Below, piece by piece: positions 51,847 through 62,125 of a stretch of 64,000 bases of DNA. How positions within the stretch are numbered: position 1 is the first letter of the stretch; every line of letters starts with the position of its first letter. A program made the translations under genes and the position numbers. Location of the stretch: assembly GCF_017357405.1 (NCBI RefSeq), contig NZ_CP071597.1, positions 2,790,001-2,854,000 of the forward strand, read 5' to 3'. The notes beneath the pieces were generated by a model. That model was given only the letters and a program-made list of their open reading frames with translations. It did not search any database and was not told the origin of the DNA. Origin of the DNA: Halomontanus rarus (GTDB lineage Archaea > Halobacteriota > Halobacteria > Halobacteriales > Natrialbaceae).

Positions 51847-54780
51847 ATGATGCGAAACAGCACACCAAAGGACATCGGATCGATCAACTTCGGGCTCATG
51901 GAGCCCGAGGAGTACCGGGAGATGAGCGCGACGAAGATCATCACGGCCGACACCTACGACGACGACGGCTTCCCCATCGACATGGGGCTGATGGACCCGC
52001 GACTGGGCGTCATCGACCCCGGACTCGAGTGCAAGACCTGCGGGAAGCACTCGGGGTCGTGTAACGGTCACTTCGGCCACATCGAACTCGCCGCGCCGGT
52101 GATTCACGTCGGCTTCACGAAGCTCATTCGGCGTTTGCTGCGAGGGACCTGTCGGGAGTGTTCGCGACTGCTCCTGACCGAAGACGAGCGCGAGGAGTTC
52201 CACGGGGATATCGACCGTTCGCGTAAGCTGGGTCGGGACTTGAACGACGTCACCAAGGCGGCGATCCGTCAGGCGCGAAAGAAGGATCGCTGTCCGTTCT
52301 GCGGCGAAGTCCAGTACGACATCGAACACGAGAAACCGACGACCTACTACGAGGTTCAGCAGGTTCTCACCAGCGAGTACTCCCAGCGGATCGCCGGCGC
52401 GATGCAGGGCGACGAGGAGGAGGGAATCGAACGGACGACGCCGGACGAACTCGCCGCGAAGACCGACATCGAACTCACGCGGATCAACGAGATCCTCTCG
52501 GGTTCGTTCCGGCCGCGCGAGAGCCAGCGCAAGGCGATCGAGAAGGCCCTGAGCATCGACCTCACCGACGAGGACACGAACAAGCTGATGCCCTCGGACA
52601 TCCGGGACTGGTTCGAGAACATCCCGGACGAGGACATCGAGGTGTTAGGGATCGATGCCGACCGATCGCGTCCGGAGTGGATGATCCTGACGGTCCTGCC
52701 GGTACCGCCGGTGACGGCGCGGCCGTCGATCACGCTGGACAACGGTCAGCGCTCGGAGGACGACCTGACCCACAAGCTGGTCGACATCATCCGGATCAAC
52801 CAGCGGTTCATGGAGAACCGTGAGGCGGGTGCCCCGCAACTGATCATCGAGGACCTGTGGGAACTGCTGCAGTACCACGTCACGACGTTCATGGACAACG
52901 AGATCTCGGGGACGCCGCCGGCCCGCCACCGTTCGGGCCGTCCGCTCAAGACCTTGAGCCAGCGTCTCAAGGGGAAGGAGGGCCGATTCCGGGGGTCGCT
53001 CTCCGGGAAGCGCGTCAACTTCTCCGCCCGGACCGTCATCTCGCCGGACCCGACCCTGAGCCTGAACGAGGTCGGCGTCCCGGACCGCGTCGCGACGGAG
53101 ATGACCCAGACGATGAACGTCACCGAGCGCAACGTCACCGAGGCCCGACGGTTCGTTTCCAACGGCCCCGAGGGCCACCCGGGTGCGAACTACGTGCGCC
53201 GACCCGACGGCCGTCGACTCAAAGTGACCGAAAAGAACTGCGAGGAACTCGCCAAGAAGGTCGACCCCGGCTGGGAGGTCAACCGACACCTGATCGACGG
53301 CGACATCGTCATCTTCAACCGACAGCCGTCGCTGCACCGCATGTCGATCATGGCCCACGAAGTCGTGGTCATGCCGTACAAGACGTTCCGACTCAACACC
53401 GTCGTCTGTCCGCCGTACAACGCCGACTTCGACGGCGACGAGATGAACATGCACGCGCTGCAAAACGAGGAGGCCCGCGCGGAAGCGCGCGTCCTCATGC
53501 GCGTTCAGGAACAGATCCTGAGTCCCCGCTTCGGCGGGAACATCATCGGCGCGATTCAGGACCACATCTCGGGAACGTACCTGCTCACCCACGAGAACCC
53601 CCGGTTCAACGAGACGCAGGCGCTCGATCTCCTGCGGGCGACCCGGATCGACGAACTGCCCGACCCCAGCGGGATCGACGACGAGGGCGAACCGTTCTGG
53701 ACCGGCCAAGACGTCTTCTCGGAACTGCTGCCCGACGACCTCAACCTCGAGTTCGTCGGCACGATCGGCGACACCGTCGTCATCGAAGACGGCCAGCTCG
53801 TCGAGGGGACCATCGCCGAGGACGAGGTCGGCGCCTTCGACGGCGAGATCGTCGACACGATCACGAAGGTCTACGGCAACACGCGAGCGCGCATCTTCAT
53901 CAACGAAGTGTCGACGCTCGCGATGCGGACGATCATGCACTTCGGATTCTCGATCGGGATCGACGACGAGACGGTCCCGGACGAGGCCGAGTCGCGCATT
54001 CAGGAGACGATCGACGACGCCTACGACCAGGTCCAGGAACTCATCGAGGCCTACGAGCGCGAGGAACTCGAGAGCCTGCCCGGTCGGACGATCGACGAGA
54101 CCGTCGAGATGAAGATCATGCAGACGCTCGGGCGCGTGCGCGAGAACGCCGGTGACATCGCCGAGGAGCACTTCGACGACGACAATCCGGCGGTCGTGAT
54201 GGCCGAGTCGGGGGCCCGCGGTGGACTGCTCAACCTGACCCAGATGGCCGGCTGTGTCGGCCAGCAGGCGGTTCGGGGCGAGCGGATCAACCGCGGCTAC
54301 GAGGATCGAACCCTCAGCCACTACCGACCGAACGACCTCTCGGCGGAGGCCCACGGGTTCGTCGAGAACTCCTACACCTCCGGGCTCTCCCCGCGGGAGT
54401 TCTTCTTCCACGCGATGGGTGGCCGCGAGGGACTGGTCGACACTGCAGTGCGAACGTCGAAGTCCGGCTACCTCCAGCGTCGGCTGATCAACGCCCTCTC
54501 CGAACTCGAGGCCCAGTACGACGGTACCGTTCGAGACACCTCGGACACCATCGTCCAGTTCGAGTTCGGCGAGGACGGTACCTCGCCCGTGATGGTCTCC
54601 TCGGGCGACGAGAACGACATCGACGTCGACCACATCGCCGACCGCGTCCTCGATTCCGAGTTCGACACCGAGGACGAACGCGAGCAGTTCCTCGGCACGA
54701 AGCGTCGGGAGACGAACCTCTCGGAGCACGCGGACAGCCGTCGCGTCAGCGACGCCCCGGAGGTGACCTCCGATGACTGA
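51847..54780 (+). CDS. rpoA1: RNA polymerase subunit A'
   Basis: 977 residues, the N-terminal part of the largest subunit. It includes the zinc site [21 protein letters not shown], a second cysteine cluster ([13 protein letters not shown]), the Mg-binding [14 protein letters not shown] in the active centre, and the bridge/trigger region [25 protein letters not shown]. The C-terminal about 150 residues are acidic. Its stop overlaps the rpoA2 start by 8 bases. There is no intein. Confidence 0.98.
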   Translation: MMRNSTPKDIGSINFGLMEPEEYREMSATKIITADTYDDDGFPIDMGLMDPRLGVIDPGLECKTCGKHSGSCNGHFGHIELAAPVIHVGFTKLIRRLLRGTCRECSRLLLTEDEREEFHGDIDRSRKLGRDLNDVTKAAIRQARKKDRCPFCGEVQYDIEHEKPTTYYEVQQVLTSEYSQRIAGAMQGDEEEGIERTTPDELAAKTDIELTRINEILSGSFRPRESQRKAIEKALSIDLTDEDTNKLMPSDIRDWFENIPDEDIEVLGIDADRSRPEWMILTVLPVPPVTARPSITLDNGQRSEDDLTHKLVDIIRINQRFMENREAGAPQLIIEDLWELLQYHVTTFMDNEISGTPPARHRSGRPLKTLSQRLKGKEGRFRGSLSGKRVNFSARTVISPDPTLSLNEVGVPDRVATEMTQTMNVTERNVTEARRFVSNGPEGHPGANYVRRPDGRRLKVTEKNCEELAKKVDPGWEVNRHLIDGDIVIFNRQPSLHRMSIMAHEVVVMPYKTFRLNTVVCPPYNADFDGDEMNMHALQNEEARAEARVLMRVQEQILSPRFGGNIIGAIQDHISGTYLLTHENPRFNETQALDLLRATRIDELPDPSGIDDEGEPFWTGQDVFSELLPDDLNLEFVGTIGDTVVIEDGQLVEGTIAEDEVGAFDGEIVDTITKVYGNTRARIFINEVSTLAMRTIMHFGFSIGIDDETVPDEAESRIQETIDDAYDQVQELIEAYEREELESLPGRTIDETVEMKIMQTLGRVRENAGDIAEEHFDDDNPAVVMAESGARGGLLNLTQMAGCVGQQAVRGERINRGYEDRTLSHYRPNDLSAEAHGFVENSYTSGLSPREFFFHAMGGREGLVDTAVRTSKSGYLQRRLINALSELEAQYDGTVRDTSDTIVQFEFGEDGTSPVMVSSGDENDIDVDHIADRVLDSEFDTEDEREQFLGTKRRETNLSEHADSRRVSDAPEVTSDD

Positions 54781-55951
54781 GGCCGAGTTCGACGTCAGCG
54801 ACGACGTCACCGCGGTCGTCGAGGACACGCAACTTCCCCGACGCCTCAAGGACCGCGTGTATCGAACCGTCGAAGAGCGCGACGGCGTCACGGTCGAGCA
54901 GGCCGACGAGATCGCGAAAGCGGTCGAGACGCGCTACCTCGATACCCGCATCGATCCGCTCGACCCCGTCGGGACGGTCTCGGCGCAGTCGATCGGCGAA
55001 CCCGGAACGCAGCTGACGATGAACACGTTCCACTACGCAGGTGTCGCAGAGATCGACGTCACGCAGGGGCTGCCGCGGCTCATCGAACTCGTCGACGCCC
55101 GGAAGACCCCGGACACGCCGACGATGTCGATCTTCCTCGAGGACGAGTACGCGACCGAGCGCGAGAAGGCCCACGAGGTCGTCTGGAAGATCGAGGCGAC
55201 GAAGATTCTCGCGCTGGGCGACGTGTCGACGAACGTCGCGGACATGCGCGTAGTCATCTCGCTGAACGAGGACACCCTCGCAGAGCGGATGATCACGCCC
55301 GAGGAGGTCGCCGAGATCATCGAAGACCACCTCGGCGTCCAGACCGTCCAGCAGGGTGCGACGATCGAGTTCGGCCCGGAAGAGCCGTCCTACCGGGATC
55401 TGCTCCAGCTCGTCGAAGAACTGCGCGACATCACGTTCAAGGGGATCGAAGAGGTCTCTCGGGTCGTCATCCGCCGCGAGGAACTCGACGACGGCAGCGA
55501 GGAGTTCGTCCTCTACACTGAGGGGTCGGCCTTCGGTGACGTCCTCTCGATCGAGGGCGTCGACGCCTCCCGGACGACGTGTAACAACATCCACGAGATC
55601 TACCGCAACCTCGGCGTCGAAGCGGCCCGCGAGACGATCATCGAGGAGACGAACAACACGCTGGCAGAGCAGGGTCTGGACGACGTGAACGTCCGCCACC
55701 TGATGCTCGTCGCCGACATCATGACCAACCGCGGCGAGATCGAGTCGATCGGCCGCCACGGTATCTCGGGGTCGAAACAATCGGTGCTCGCACGGGCGGC
55801 GTTCGAGGTGACGGTCAATCACCTTCTCAACGCCGCGATTCACGGCGAGATCGACGAACTCGACGGCGTTACGGAGAACGTCATCGTCGGTAAGCCGATC
55901 AAGCTCGGTACCGGTGACGTGGACCTGCGGATGGGTTCGACCAGTCGGTAA
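54773..55951 (+). CDS. rpoA2: RNA polymerase subunit A''
   Basis: 392 residues, the C-terminal part of the largest subunit. [28 protein letters not shown] and the rest of the cleft/jaw region, with [48 protein letters not shown], are typical. It is translationally coupled to A' by overlap. Confidence 0.98.
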   Translation: MTEAEFDVSDDVTAVVEDTQLPRRLKDRVYRTVEERDGVTVEQADEIAKAVETRYLDTRIDPLDPVGTVSAQSIGEPGTQLTMNTFHYAGVAEIDVTQGLPRLIELVDARKTPDTPTMSIFLEDEYATEREKAHEVVWKIEATKILALGDVSTNVADMRVVISLNEDTLAERMITPEEVAEIIEDHLGVQTVQQGATIEFGPEEPSYRDLLQLVEELRDITFKGIEEVSRVVIRREELDDGSEEFVLYTEGSAFGDVLSIEGVDASRTTCNNIHEIYRNLGVEAARETIIEETNNTLAEQGLDDVNVRHLMLVADIMTNRGEIESIGRHGISGSKQSVLARAAFEVTVNHLLNAAIHGEIDELDGVTENVIVGKPIKLGTGDVDLRMGSTSR

Positions 55952-56056
55952 TCGACTCTAGAACGCTCCAGGCGTCCGCTCACTGTTTCAACGTCACGAT
56001 ACGTGTTCTACGCGTCACTATACTACCCTACATTACCCCACACTACACTCAATACA

Positions 56057-56476
56057 ATGGCTGTCACACTCGGAGACGACGAACGTCAGTATCTCGCGCT
56101 GTTCGAAGACGTGACCGGTGCGTCCGGACAGGATTGTGTCGTCGAGGACGACCGATTGCTGGTCGTCGTCACCCGCGGCGAGATGGGCGAGGCGATCGGC
56201 CCGCAGGGCCAGCACGTCCAGGAATTCGAAGAGCAGGTCGGCAAACCCGTTCGGCTGATCGAGGCCGCCGACCAGCCGAGTGACTTCGTCGCCAACGCGC
56301 TCGCTCCAGCGGCGGTGTACAACGTCACCATCAGCGAAAACGACGACACCGTCGCTTACGCCGAGGTCGCGGACGAAGACCGCGGCGTCGCGATCGGCAA
56401 AGACGGCGAGACCATCGAGGCCGCGCGTACGTTAGTCGAACGTCACTTCGGTATCGTCGATATCCAGTTGACCTGA
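56057..56476 (+). CDS. nusA: NusA-like KH-domain protein
   Basis: 139 residues with two KH domains: GEMGEAIGPQGQHVQEFEEQVGKPVRLIEAADQP and the second ending EDRGVAIGKDGETIEAARTLVERHFGIVDIQL. Archaeal NusA lacks the S1 and N-terminal regions of bacterial NusA. It conventionally follows rpoA2 and precedes rps12; here it keeps the first neighbour but is separated from rps12 by an unrelated gene. Confidence 0.95.
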   Translation: MAVTLGDDERQYLALFEDVTGASGQDCVVEDDRLLVVVTRGEMGEAIGPQGQHVQEFEEQVGKPVRLIEAADQPSDFVANALAPAAVYNVTISENDDTVAYAEVADEDRGVAIGKDGETIEAARTLVERHFGIVDIQLT

Positions 56477-56596
56477 GACGGACTGCTATCCGTCGTTTCC
56501 GGCGCACCCGCGACCGGTCTGCGGGTACACTGGTACCCAGTCACAGCAATCCGGCTGCGTCTCTTCGCTCGCGTCTCGCACTTTCCCCTCACTCGT

Positions 56597-57940
56597 TCAC
56601 TTCCCCTCTCCATCGCTCATCGTTCCGAGCGCGTACACGTACCCCGCGTGGGTCGTCACGTACGCGATCCCGTCCAGGACGACGGGCGTATTACGGACAC
56701 CGCTGACGGTGACGTCGTAATCGGTGATCTCTCGAACCGTGTACGACCACCGTTCGGTTCCGTCGCTCGACTCGAGTGCGACGACGTCGTCGCCGGAACC
56801 GACGTAAACCGCGCCGTCGACGACGACGGGTGCGGTATCGCCGACGTCGGAGAGCCACCGTCGTCGTCCGTTCTGACGGTCGATTGCGGTGAGGCCTTCG
56901 CTCCGCGTCGCGTAGACGGTTTCGTCGTCGAGCGCGACGGAGTGGCGCACGTCGCTTCCGATCGACGTTTCCCACAGCAGTTCTCCGTCGGCGGCGTCCA
57001 GTGCGAGTAACATGCCGTTTCGAACGCCCGCGTAGACCGTTCCGTCGGCGACCGTCGGTGGCGTCCACACGCGGTCGGCCGTCTCGTAGCGCCACCGTTC
57101 GGTTCCGTCGTCGGCCTCGAGTGCGACGACGTCGCCGTCGCTTCCGCCGCCGACGTACACGACCCCGTCGGCGACTGCGGGCGTCGTCACGTACTGGCCG
57201 ATCGACGCGGACCACCGCTCGTCACCGCTGTCAGCCGCGTGTGCGCTCAGTCCGTCGGTGTCGAGTCCGCCGCCGGTGTAGACCGTTCCGTCGGCGACCG
57301 TGGGCGCCCGCCCGACGTTTTCACCCGATCGAACGTGCCACAGTCGCTCTCCGGTTTCGGCGTCGACCGCGTGCAACCCGCTCGAGCCGTCGACGCCGTT
57401 CCAGGCCGTCTGATAGACGACGCCGTCGGCGACTGCGGGCGTCCCGCGGGTATCGAACGCGAGGTCGGTCGTCCACACGGCCGAGCCGTCTCGTCGGTCG
57501 AGCGCAGCGAGGTTGCCGCTGCCGGCGAGGTAGAGCCGGTCGCCGACGACCGCGACCGACGTGTCCTGCGTCCGCCAGTAGCCTCGTCGCCAGTAGAGCG
57601 AGACCGATTCGCCGGTTCCGGTCGTCTCGCGGGAGCCGCTGTTGACCGCGTCGTACTGCTCGGCCGGCGCGGACCCCTCGAGGGAGTCGACGGATCGATT
57701 CACCGTTTCCTCGTACTCGTGGGGCGTGCCGTGTGGGGACTCTTCTGTCTCGGTGTCGGTCAGTTCCGCCTCGGTGTCAGCTTCGGTCTCCGTCTCCGTC
57801 GAACCCGAGTCGTCGTCCGTCGTAGATTCGTTCCCGTTCGGTTCGCGGTCCGTCGACTCGTCACTGACACACCCGGCGATCGCGGCGACCGACACTACAC
57901 CCGCGCCGTGGAGGACGTATCGTCTGGAGTGGGGGGCCAT
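56597..57940 (-). CDS. PQQ-like beta-propeller lipoprotein
   Basis: 447 residues. Tat-type leader SRRYVLHGAG.. ends in a lipobox (AIAGC), followed by a long Thr/Glu/Asp-rich linker. Then about seven or eight repeats of the form VADGxVYxG..LxALDAxDGxxxWxxxxG (for example VADGTVYAGVRNGMLLALDAADGELLW) form a WD/PQQ-type propeller. No dehydrogenase catalytic residues are evident, so it may be a scaffold like BamB. It lies between nusA and rps12 on the opposite strand. Confidence 0.88.
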   Translation of the reverse strand: MAPHSRRYVLHGAGVVSVAAIAGCVSDESTDREPNGNESTTDDDSGSTETETEADTEAELTDTETEESPHGTPHEYEETVNRSVDSLEGSAPAEQYDAVNSGSRETTGTGESVSLYWRRGYWRTQDTSVAVVGDRLYLAGSGNLAALDRRDGSAVWTTDLAFDTRGTPAVADGVVYQTAWNGVDGSSGLHAVDAETGERLWHVRSGENVGRAPTVADGTVYTGGGLDTDGLSAHAADSGDERWSASIGQYVTTPAVADGVVYVGGGSDGDVVALEADDGTERWRYETADRVWTPPTVADGTVYAGVRNGMLLALDAADGELLWETSIGSDVRHSVALDDETVYATRSEGLTAIDRQNGRRRWLSDVGDTAPVVVDGAVYVGSGDDVVALESSDGTERWSYTVREITDYDVTVSGVRNTPVVLDGIAYVTTHAGYVYALGTMSDGEGK

Positions 57941-58125
57941 GAAAATCGCTTTCCGCGTACTGTAATATGTTTTCTGTGCGAACTATCTCGTCTTCGAACC
58001 GGAACGCGTCGTCTCCGACCGTGTTATCGTCCCTGCCCGGCTTTCCGGTCGTATGACGCGCTCAGATCCCTCGAGAGTGGTCCATAACGCTCTCTCGAGG
58101 CGTAACGTCGGGTCGAAACAGGGAT

Positions 58126-58134
58126 GCTTAAGTG
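58126..58134 (+). promoter_or_regulatory. TATA box of rps12
   Basis: GCTTAAGTG centred 30 bases before ATG 58160, giving an almost leaderless mRNA. rps12-rps7 therefore has its own promoter after the inserted propeller gene. Confidence 0.5.
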
Positions 58135-58159
58135 TCTCCGTCGGATAGCGAGAGGTACT

Positions 58160-58588
58160 ATGGCAAACGGCAAATACGCCGCGCGCAAGCTGAAGAAGGA
58201 CCGCCAGCAGCAGCGGTGGTCCGACTCGGATTACGCGCGACGTGCTCGGGGCCTTCGCGAGAAGTCCGACCCGCTCGAGGGTGCCCCACAGGCTCGCGGT
58301 ATCGTACTGGAGAAAGTCGGCATCGAGGCAAAACAGCCCAACTCGGCCATCCGAAAGTGTGTCCGCGTGCAGCTGATCAAGAACGGGAAACAGGTGACCG
58401 CGTTCTGTCCCGGTGACGGTGCTATCTCGTTCATCGACGAACACGACGAAGTCACCATCGCGGGGATCGGTGGCGCGAAGGGTCGTGCGATGGGCGACCT
58501 TTCCGGTGTCAACTACAAAGTCGAGAAAGTCAACGGCGTCTCGATGATCGAACTCGTCCGCGGGAACGCGGAGAAACCGGTGCGATAA
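58160..58588 (+). CDS. rps12: Small-subunit ribosomal protein S12 (uS12)
   Basis: 142 residues. The decoding-centre protein with [42 protein letters not shown] and the C-terminal [22 protein letters not shown] 58160 gives [11 protein letters not shown], the archaeal start; the ATG at 58124 would precede the TATA box. It ends 2 bases before rps7. Confidence 0.97.
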   Translation: MANGKYAARKLKKDRQQQRWSDSDYARRARGLREKSDPLEGAPQARGIVLEKVGIEAKQPNSAIRKCVRVQLIKNGKQVTAFCPGDGAISFIDEHDEVTIAGIGGAKGRAMGDLSGVNYKVEKVNGVSMIELVRGNAEKPVR

Positions 58589-58590
58589 TC

Positions 58591-59235
58591 ATGGCGGCAG
58601 AAGAGCAAGATCAAGACACGCAAGAACAGGAACAGGAACAAGAGCCCGATCCGGACGCGCCGGCCGGCGACACCGAGGTCGCCGCGAAGCTCTTCGGCAA
58701 GTGGGAGATTTCCGGAATCGAGTACTCCGACCCCTCGACGGAACGCTATCTCACCGTGACCCCCGTGGCTCACACGGCGGGCCGTCACGCACGCAAGCAG
58801 TTCCAGAAGTCCGAGATCTCCGTCGTCGAGCGCTTCATCAACCGACTGATGCAAACCGAGGAGAACACGGGGAAGAAACAGCAGACGCTCAACCTCGTCC
58901 GTGACGCCTTCGACATCATCCACGAGCGCACCGAGGAGAACCCGATTCAGGTGCTCGTTACCGCCGTCGAGAACGCCGCGCCTCGAGAGGAGACCGTCCG
59001 ACTAAAGTACGGTGGCATCTCGGTCCCGAAGGCCGTCGACGTCGCCCCGCAGCGTCGCGTCGATCAGGGCCTGAAGTTCATCGCCGAGGGCGTCAAGAAC
59101 AGTTCGTTCAAGACGCCGACCTCCGCCGAGGAGGCCATCGCGTCCCAACTCATCGGTGCCGCGAACTACGACGTCCAGACGTACGCCGTGAGCCAGAAAG
59201 AAGAGAAAGAACGCGTCGCAGCCGCTGCTCGCTAA
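58591..59235 (+). CDS. rps7: Small-subunit ribosomal protein S7 (uS7)
   Basis: 214 residues. The N-terminus is a Gln/Glu/Asp-rich extension of about 28 residues, then LFGKWEISGIEYSDPSTERYLTVTPVAHTAGRHARKQF. The core NRLMQTEENTGKKQQTLNLVRDAFDIIHERTEENPIQVL matches the S7 helices that bind the 3' domain of 16S rRNA. Co-transcribed with rps12. Confidence 0.97.
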   Translation: MAAEEQDQDTQEQEQEQEPDPDAPAGDTEVAAKLFGKWEISGIEYSDPSTERYLTVTPVAHTAGRHARKQFQKSEISVVERFINRLMQTEENTGKKQQTLNLVRDAFDIIHERTEENPIQVLVTAVENAAPREETVRLKYGGISVPKAVDVAPQRRVDQGLKFIAEGVKNSSFKTPTSAEEAIASQLIGAANYDVQTYAVSQKEEKERVAAAAR

Positions 59236-59585
59236 CGTCTGTCGACTCTTTCGGCTCTTTTCTCTTTCTGTCTCGACACTGACCAGCCGTCGGCTCGAGT
59301 CGACACCGTTCTCGTGTCGATTCCACCGACCGATTTCTCGCACCGTTCGACCGTTTGATGCCGGTTGGACCGTCCGCTGACTCGCGTAACCGGCCCCATC
59401 GAATCCAGGGCGGACGACGGTGCCGAGGACGTTCGATCGCGGGTCCGACTGTTTTGTCGATCGTCTCACTCGGCTTCTTCGCCTGTCACAACGCGCCAAA
59501 CCGGACGACTGCTGTGCGATCGGATCTGTCTCGGTACTCGTCGGTACTTATATTCGGTCTGAACTCATTCGTTCAAATATATCTC
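59236..59585. other. Gene-free stretch after rps7
   Basis: 350 bases. Only short frames without family resemblance. CTTATATT near 59548-59555 can promote the exported protein gene at 59586, with a start about 9 bases before the ATG. Nothing else noted. Confidence 0.5.
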
Positions 59586-60575
59586 ATGCCGAATGATCGT
59601 TCTGGACCGACTGAACTCGATCGGCGATCACTGTTGAAAGGCGCGTGTGCGACGTCGACTCTCACACTCTTCGGAACGGTCGGTGTGACCGCACAGAACC
59701 GACGGCCGACGGATCGGCCGGTCGACGAGGACGTCGTCAACGAACTCGTCGTGGACACGGACGATCACCCGGAACTCGAGCACGCCTCCGTCACGTTTCT
59801 TCGGCGCGGCCGAGCGGAAGTCGTTCGTGGAGAGATCCGGGCACACTACGATCTCGACGCCCCCGACACGCACGGTAGCGACGAACCGACGACGGTCGGT
59901 CATTCGCTCTCGCTCGGCCCGGAATTGGCCCGACGGGCGGATACCGGGGCACTGGGCGAAGCGTCCGTTGCCGAACTCGAGGCGGATGCGGTCGCCCTCG
60001 AGCGGTCGGAGGAGACCGGTGATCCGAACGAACACTTCGAGAAGACTTCCCTCGAACGAGAGAACCAGCTCGGCACGCACGGCCTGGACGACCCGGATTT
60101 CGATCGTCTGGGTGACGCGGTCACGTACGTCCAGACGAGTTCGAGCGAGTGCGGGCCCCTCTGTCGAACCGCTCTCGTGGTCGACGTCGACCGCAGTAAC
60201 TCGAGCGAGTACGCGATCGAGGACTCGGTCGGTCGCTTCGAAACGGTGGACGGATCCACGTGCGACGGCGAAGCGTTCGGCGACCGATTCCCCTGTGCGG
60301 AGATTCCCTACGTCTACGACTGCTCGATCCCGGACGCGTTCGACACCACCTGGCACGTCGACGATTCGGACTTCGATCGCACGTCCGCCGAGGCGGACTA
60401 CTACAATACCGACTTTCCCGTTATCCCGAGGACGACGGCCGAACACTCACAGGAGACGAGCGTGTCCGGAACGACGATCGAGGTTTCCGGCCGCTGGGAA
60501 CACTCCGGGACGTACGGCTTCAGAACCGCAATCAGATTCCTTCTCAAGGGCGCCGTCGGTGCGATGTATTACTGA
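59586..60575 (+). CDS. Tat-exported protein of unknown function
   Basis: 329 residues. Twin-arginine leader LDRRSLLKGACATSTLTLFGTVGVTAQ, then a mature, acidic protein with no recognised domain. The first part has charged helices (VTFLRRGRAEVVRGEIRAHYDL). The C-terminal half has six cysteines in two groups (SECGPLC, then CDGEAFGDRFPCAEIPYVYDC), suggesting disulfides outside the cell. I do not recognise a family. It is the first of three genes between rps7 and aEF-2. Confidence 0.7.
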   Translation: MPNDRSGPTELDRRSLLKGACATSTLTLFGTVGVTAQNRRPTDRPVDEDVVNELVVDTDDHPELEHASVTFLRRGRAEVVRGEIRAHYDLDAPDTHGSDEPTTVGHSLSLGPELARRADTGALGEASVAELEADAVALERSEETGDPNEHFEKTSLERENQLGTHGLDDPDFDRLGDAVTYVQTSSSECGPLCRTALVVDVDRSNSSEYAIEDSVGRFETVDGSTCDGEAFGDRFPCAEIPYVYDCSIPDAFDTTWHVDDSDFDRTSAEADYYNTDFPVIPRTTAEHSQETSVSGTTIEVSGRWEHSGTYGFRTAIRFLLKGAVGAMYY

Positions 60576-60646
60576 CCGAGCACACTCGAGTGGACGCCTC
60601 GCTGTCGCTACATTTTTCGTCGTTCCGTCGGAACCTCGCCGTAGCT

Positions 60647-62077
60647 ATGAGTCCCCGACGAAGAAGTCGCCCAACCCACACCCGACGAGCGGTCGTGACC
60701 GGTCTCGCGACCGGTGCGCTCGCCCTGACCGGCTGTCTCGGTGACGACGACCCGGATTCACCGCCGGCGACCGACCCCGAGGACATCACCCCCGTCGAGA
60801 GCGAGTACGACCTCTCGGTCGACCACGACGACCTCGAGTCGTGGGAGCGCTACGATCCCGATTGGACCTCACCCACGGCGTCCCCGCTCGAGGCCGACCT
60901 CGAGACGGAGGTCGTGATCGAGAACCTCGAAATCCCGTGGGACCTCTCGTTCGCGCCGGACGGCGACCTGTTTCTTTCCGAGCGGACCGGGACGATCCTT
61001 CGGTACGACTCGGCGTCGCTTTCGGACGTCGCCAGAGCCGACGTTCTCGACCGCGCCGACGCGGTCGAACCGGGGAGCGCCGACGGCGGCTGGTGGGCCG
61101 CGGGGAGCGAAGGCGGGTTGCTGGGAATCGCCGTCCACCCGAACTATCCGGACGTGCCGCTGGTGTACGCCTTCTACACGTACGAGACTGATGGCGAGTA
61201 CTACAATCGACTCGTCTACTACGACGTGTCCGCGGACGATCCCTCCGAGACCGAGACGGCGGTCATCGACGGCATCGAGGGGAACGAGATCGCACACAAC
61301 GGTTCGCGGCTGGCGTTCGGGCCGGAGAACTACCTCTGGGTGACGACGGGGGACGCCCTCTACAACGACTGGGAGGAAGACGAGGATCCGATCTCGCAGG
61401 ACGTCCGCAGCCTCGCAGGAAAGGTGCTCAGGATCGAACCCGACGGCTCGCCCGCACCGGGTAACCCCGACCTCGAGAGCGAGGACGGAGCCGGCGACCC
61501 GCGGATCTACAGTTACGGCCATCGAAATCCGCAGGGAATCAGCTGGTTGCCGGACGGAACGCCGATCATCACCGAACACGGTCCGGGTGCCAGAGACGAA
61601 GTGATGGTCCTCGAACCGGGTGATAATCACGGCTGGTCGACCGCCCGCGACGCCGACACCTACCCGGGGACGGACTTCGCCCGGCCGGTCGTCAACATCG
61701 GTCCCGGCGCGTCGCTGGCGCCGAGCGGGTGCGTCTTCTACACCGGCGACGCCGTCCCCGAGTGGCGAAATCGACTGCTCGTGGGGACGCTGGCCGGCCA
61801 GCGAATCACCGCCGTCACCGTCTATCCGGCCGACGCCGAGGACGACGAGCGGCCGACCGCCGACGGCGGGACGCGCTACGACGCCGACTGGATGCACGAG
61901 GAGTACCACGCGGTCACACATCACGCGTTCGAGGACGAACTCGGTCGCGTCCGTCACGTCGAACAGGGGCCCGACGGTGCTCTCTACGCGATCACGTCGA
62001 ACCGCGACGGCCGCGCCGGCGACGGCTTTCCCACCGACCGGGACGACGTGCTGGTTCGGATTACGCCTGCCGAGTGA
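60647..62077 (+). CDS. PQQ-dependent aldose sugar dehydrogenase-like lipoprotein
   Basis: 476 residues. Tat leader with lipobox (ALALTGC), acidic linker, then a six-bladed propeller of the soluble glucose/aldose dehydrogenase family: LEIPWDLSFAPDGDLFLSERTG, GLLGIAVHPNYPD, the catalytic-His block EIAHNGSRLAFGPENYLWVTTGDA, YSYGHRNPQGISW and GPGARDEVMVLEPGDNHGW. It would oxidise sugars outside the membrane if PQQ is available. No PQQ biosynthesis gene is in the window. Confidence 0.92.
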   Translation: MSPRRRSRPTHTRRAVVTGLATGALALTGCLGDDDPDSPPATDPEDITPVESEYDLSVDHDDLESWERYDPDWTSPTASPLEADLETEVVIENLEIPWDLSFAPDGDLFLSERTGTILRYDSASLSDVARADVLDRADAVEPGSADGGWWAAGSEGGLLGIAVHPNYPDVPLVYAFYTYETDGEYYNRLVYYDVSADDPSETETAVIDGIEGNEIAHNGSRLAFGPENYLWVTTGDALYNDWEEDEDPISQDVRSLAGKVLRIEPDGSPAPGNPDLESEDGAGDPRIYSYGHRNPQGISWLPDGTPIITEHGPGARDEVMVLEPGDNHGWSTARDADTYPGTDFARPVVNIGPGASLAPSGCVFYTGDAVPEWRNRLLVGTLAGQRITAVTVYPADAEDDERPTADGGTRYDADWMHEEYHAVTHHAFEDELGRVRHVEQGPDGALYAITSNRDGRAGDGFPTDRDDVLVRITPAE

Positions 62078-62125
62078 GTCCGGAGTACGAATCCGGATCC
62101 GGATTACGCCGCGAGTGCGCGCGAA

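Noticed and set aside
50080..52329. 749-codon open frame antisense to rpoB1
   Set aside because: Mirrors a highly conserved RNA polymerase gene. In GC-rich haloarchaeal DNA the antisense frame stays open by codon bias. The translation is low in hydrophobic cores and has no family resemblance.
52645..54891. 748-codon open frame antisense to rpoA1
   Set aside because: Same reason: a codon-bias shadow of a gene with intact polymerase motifs.
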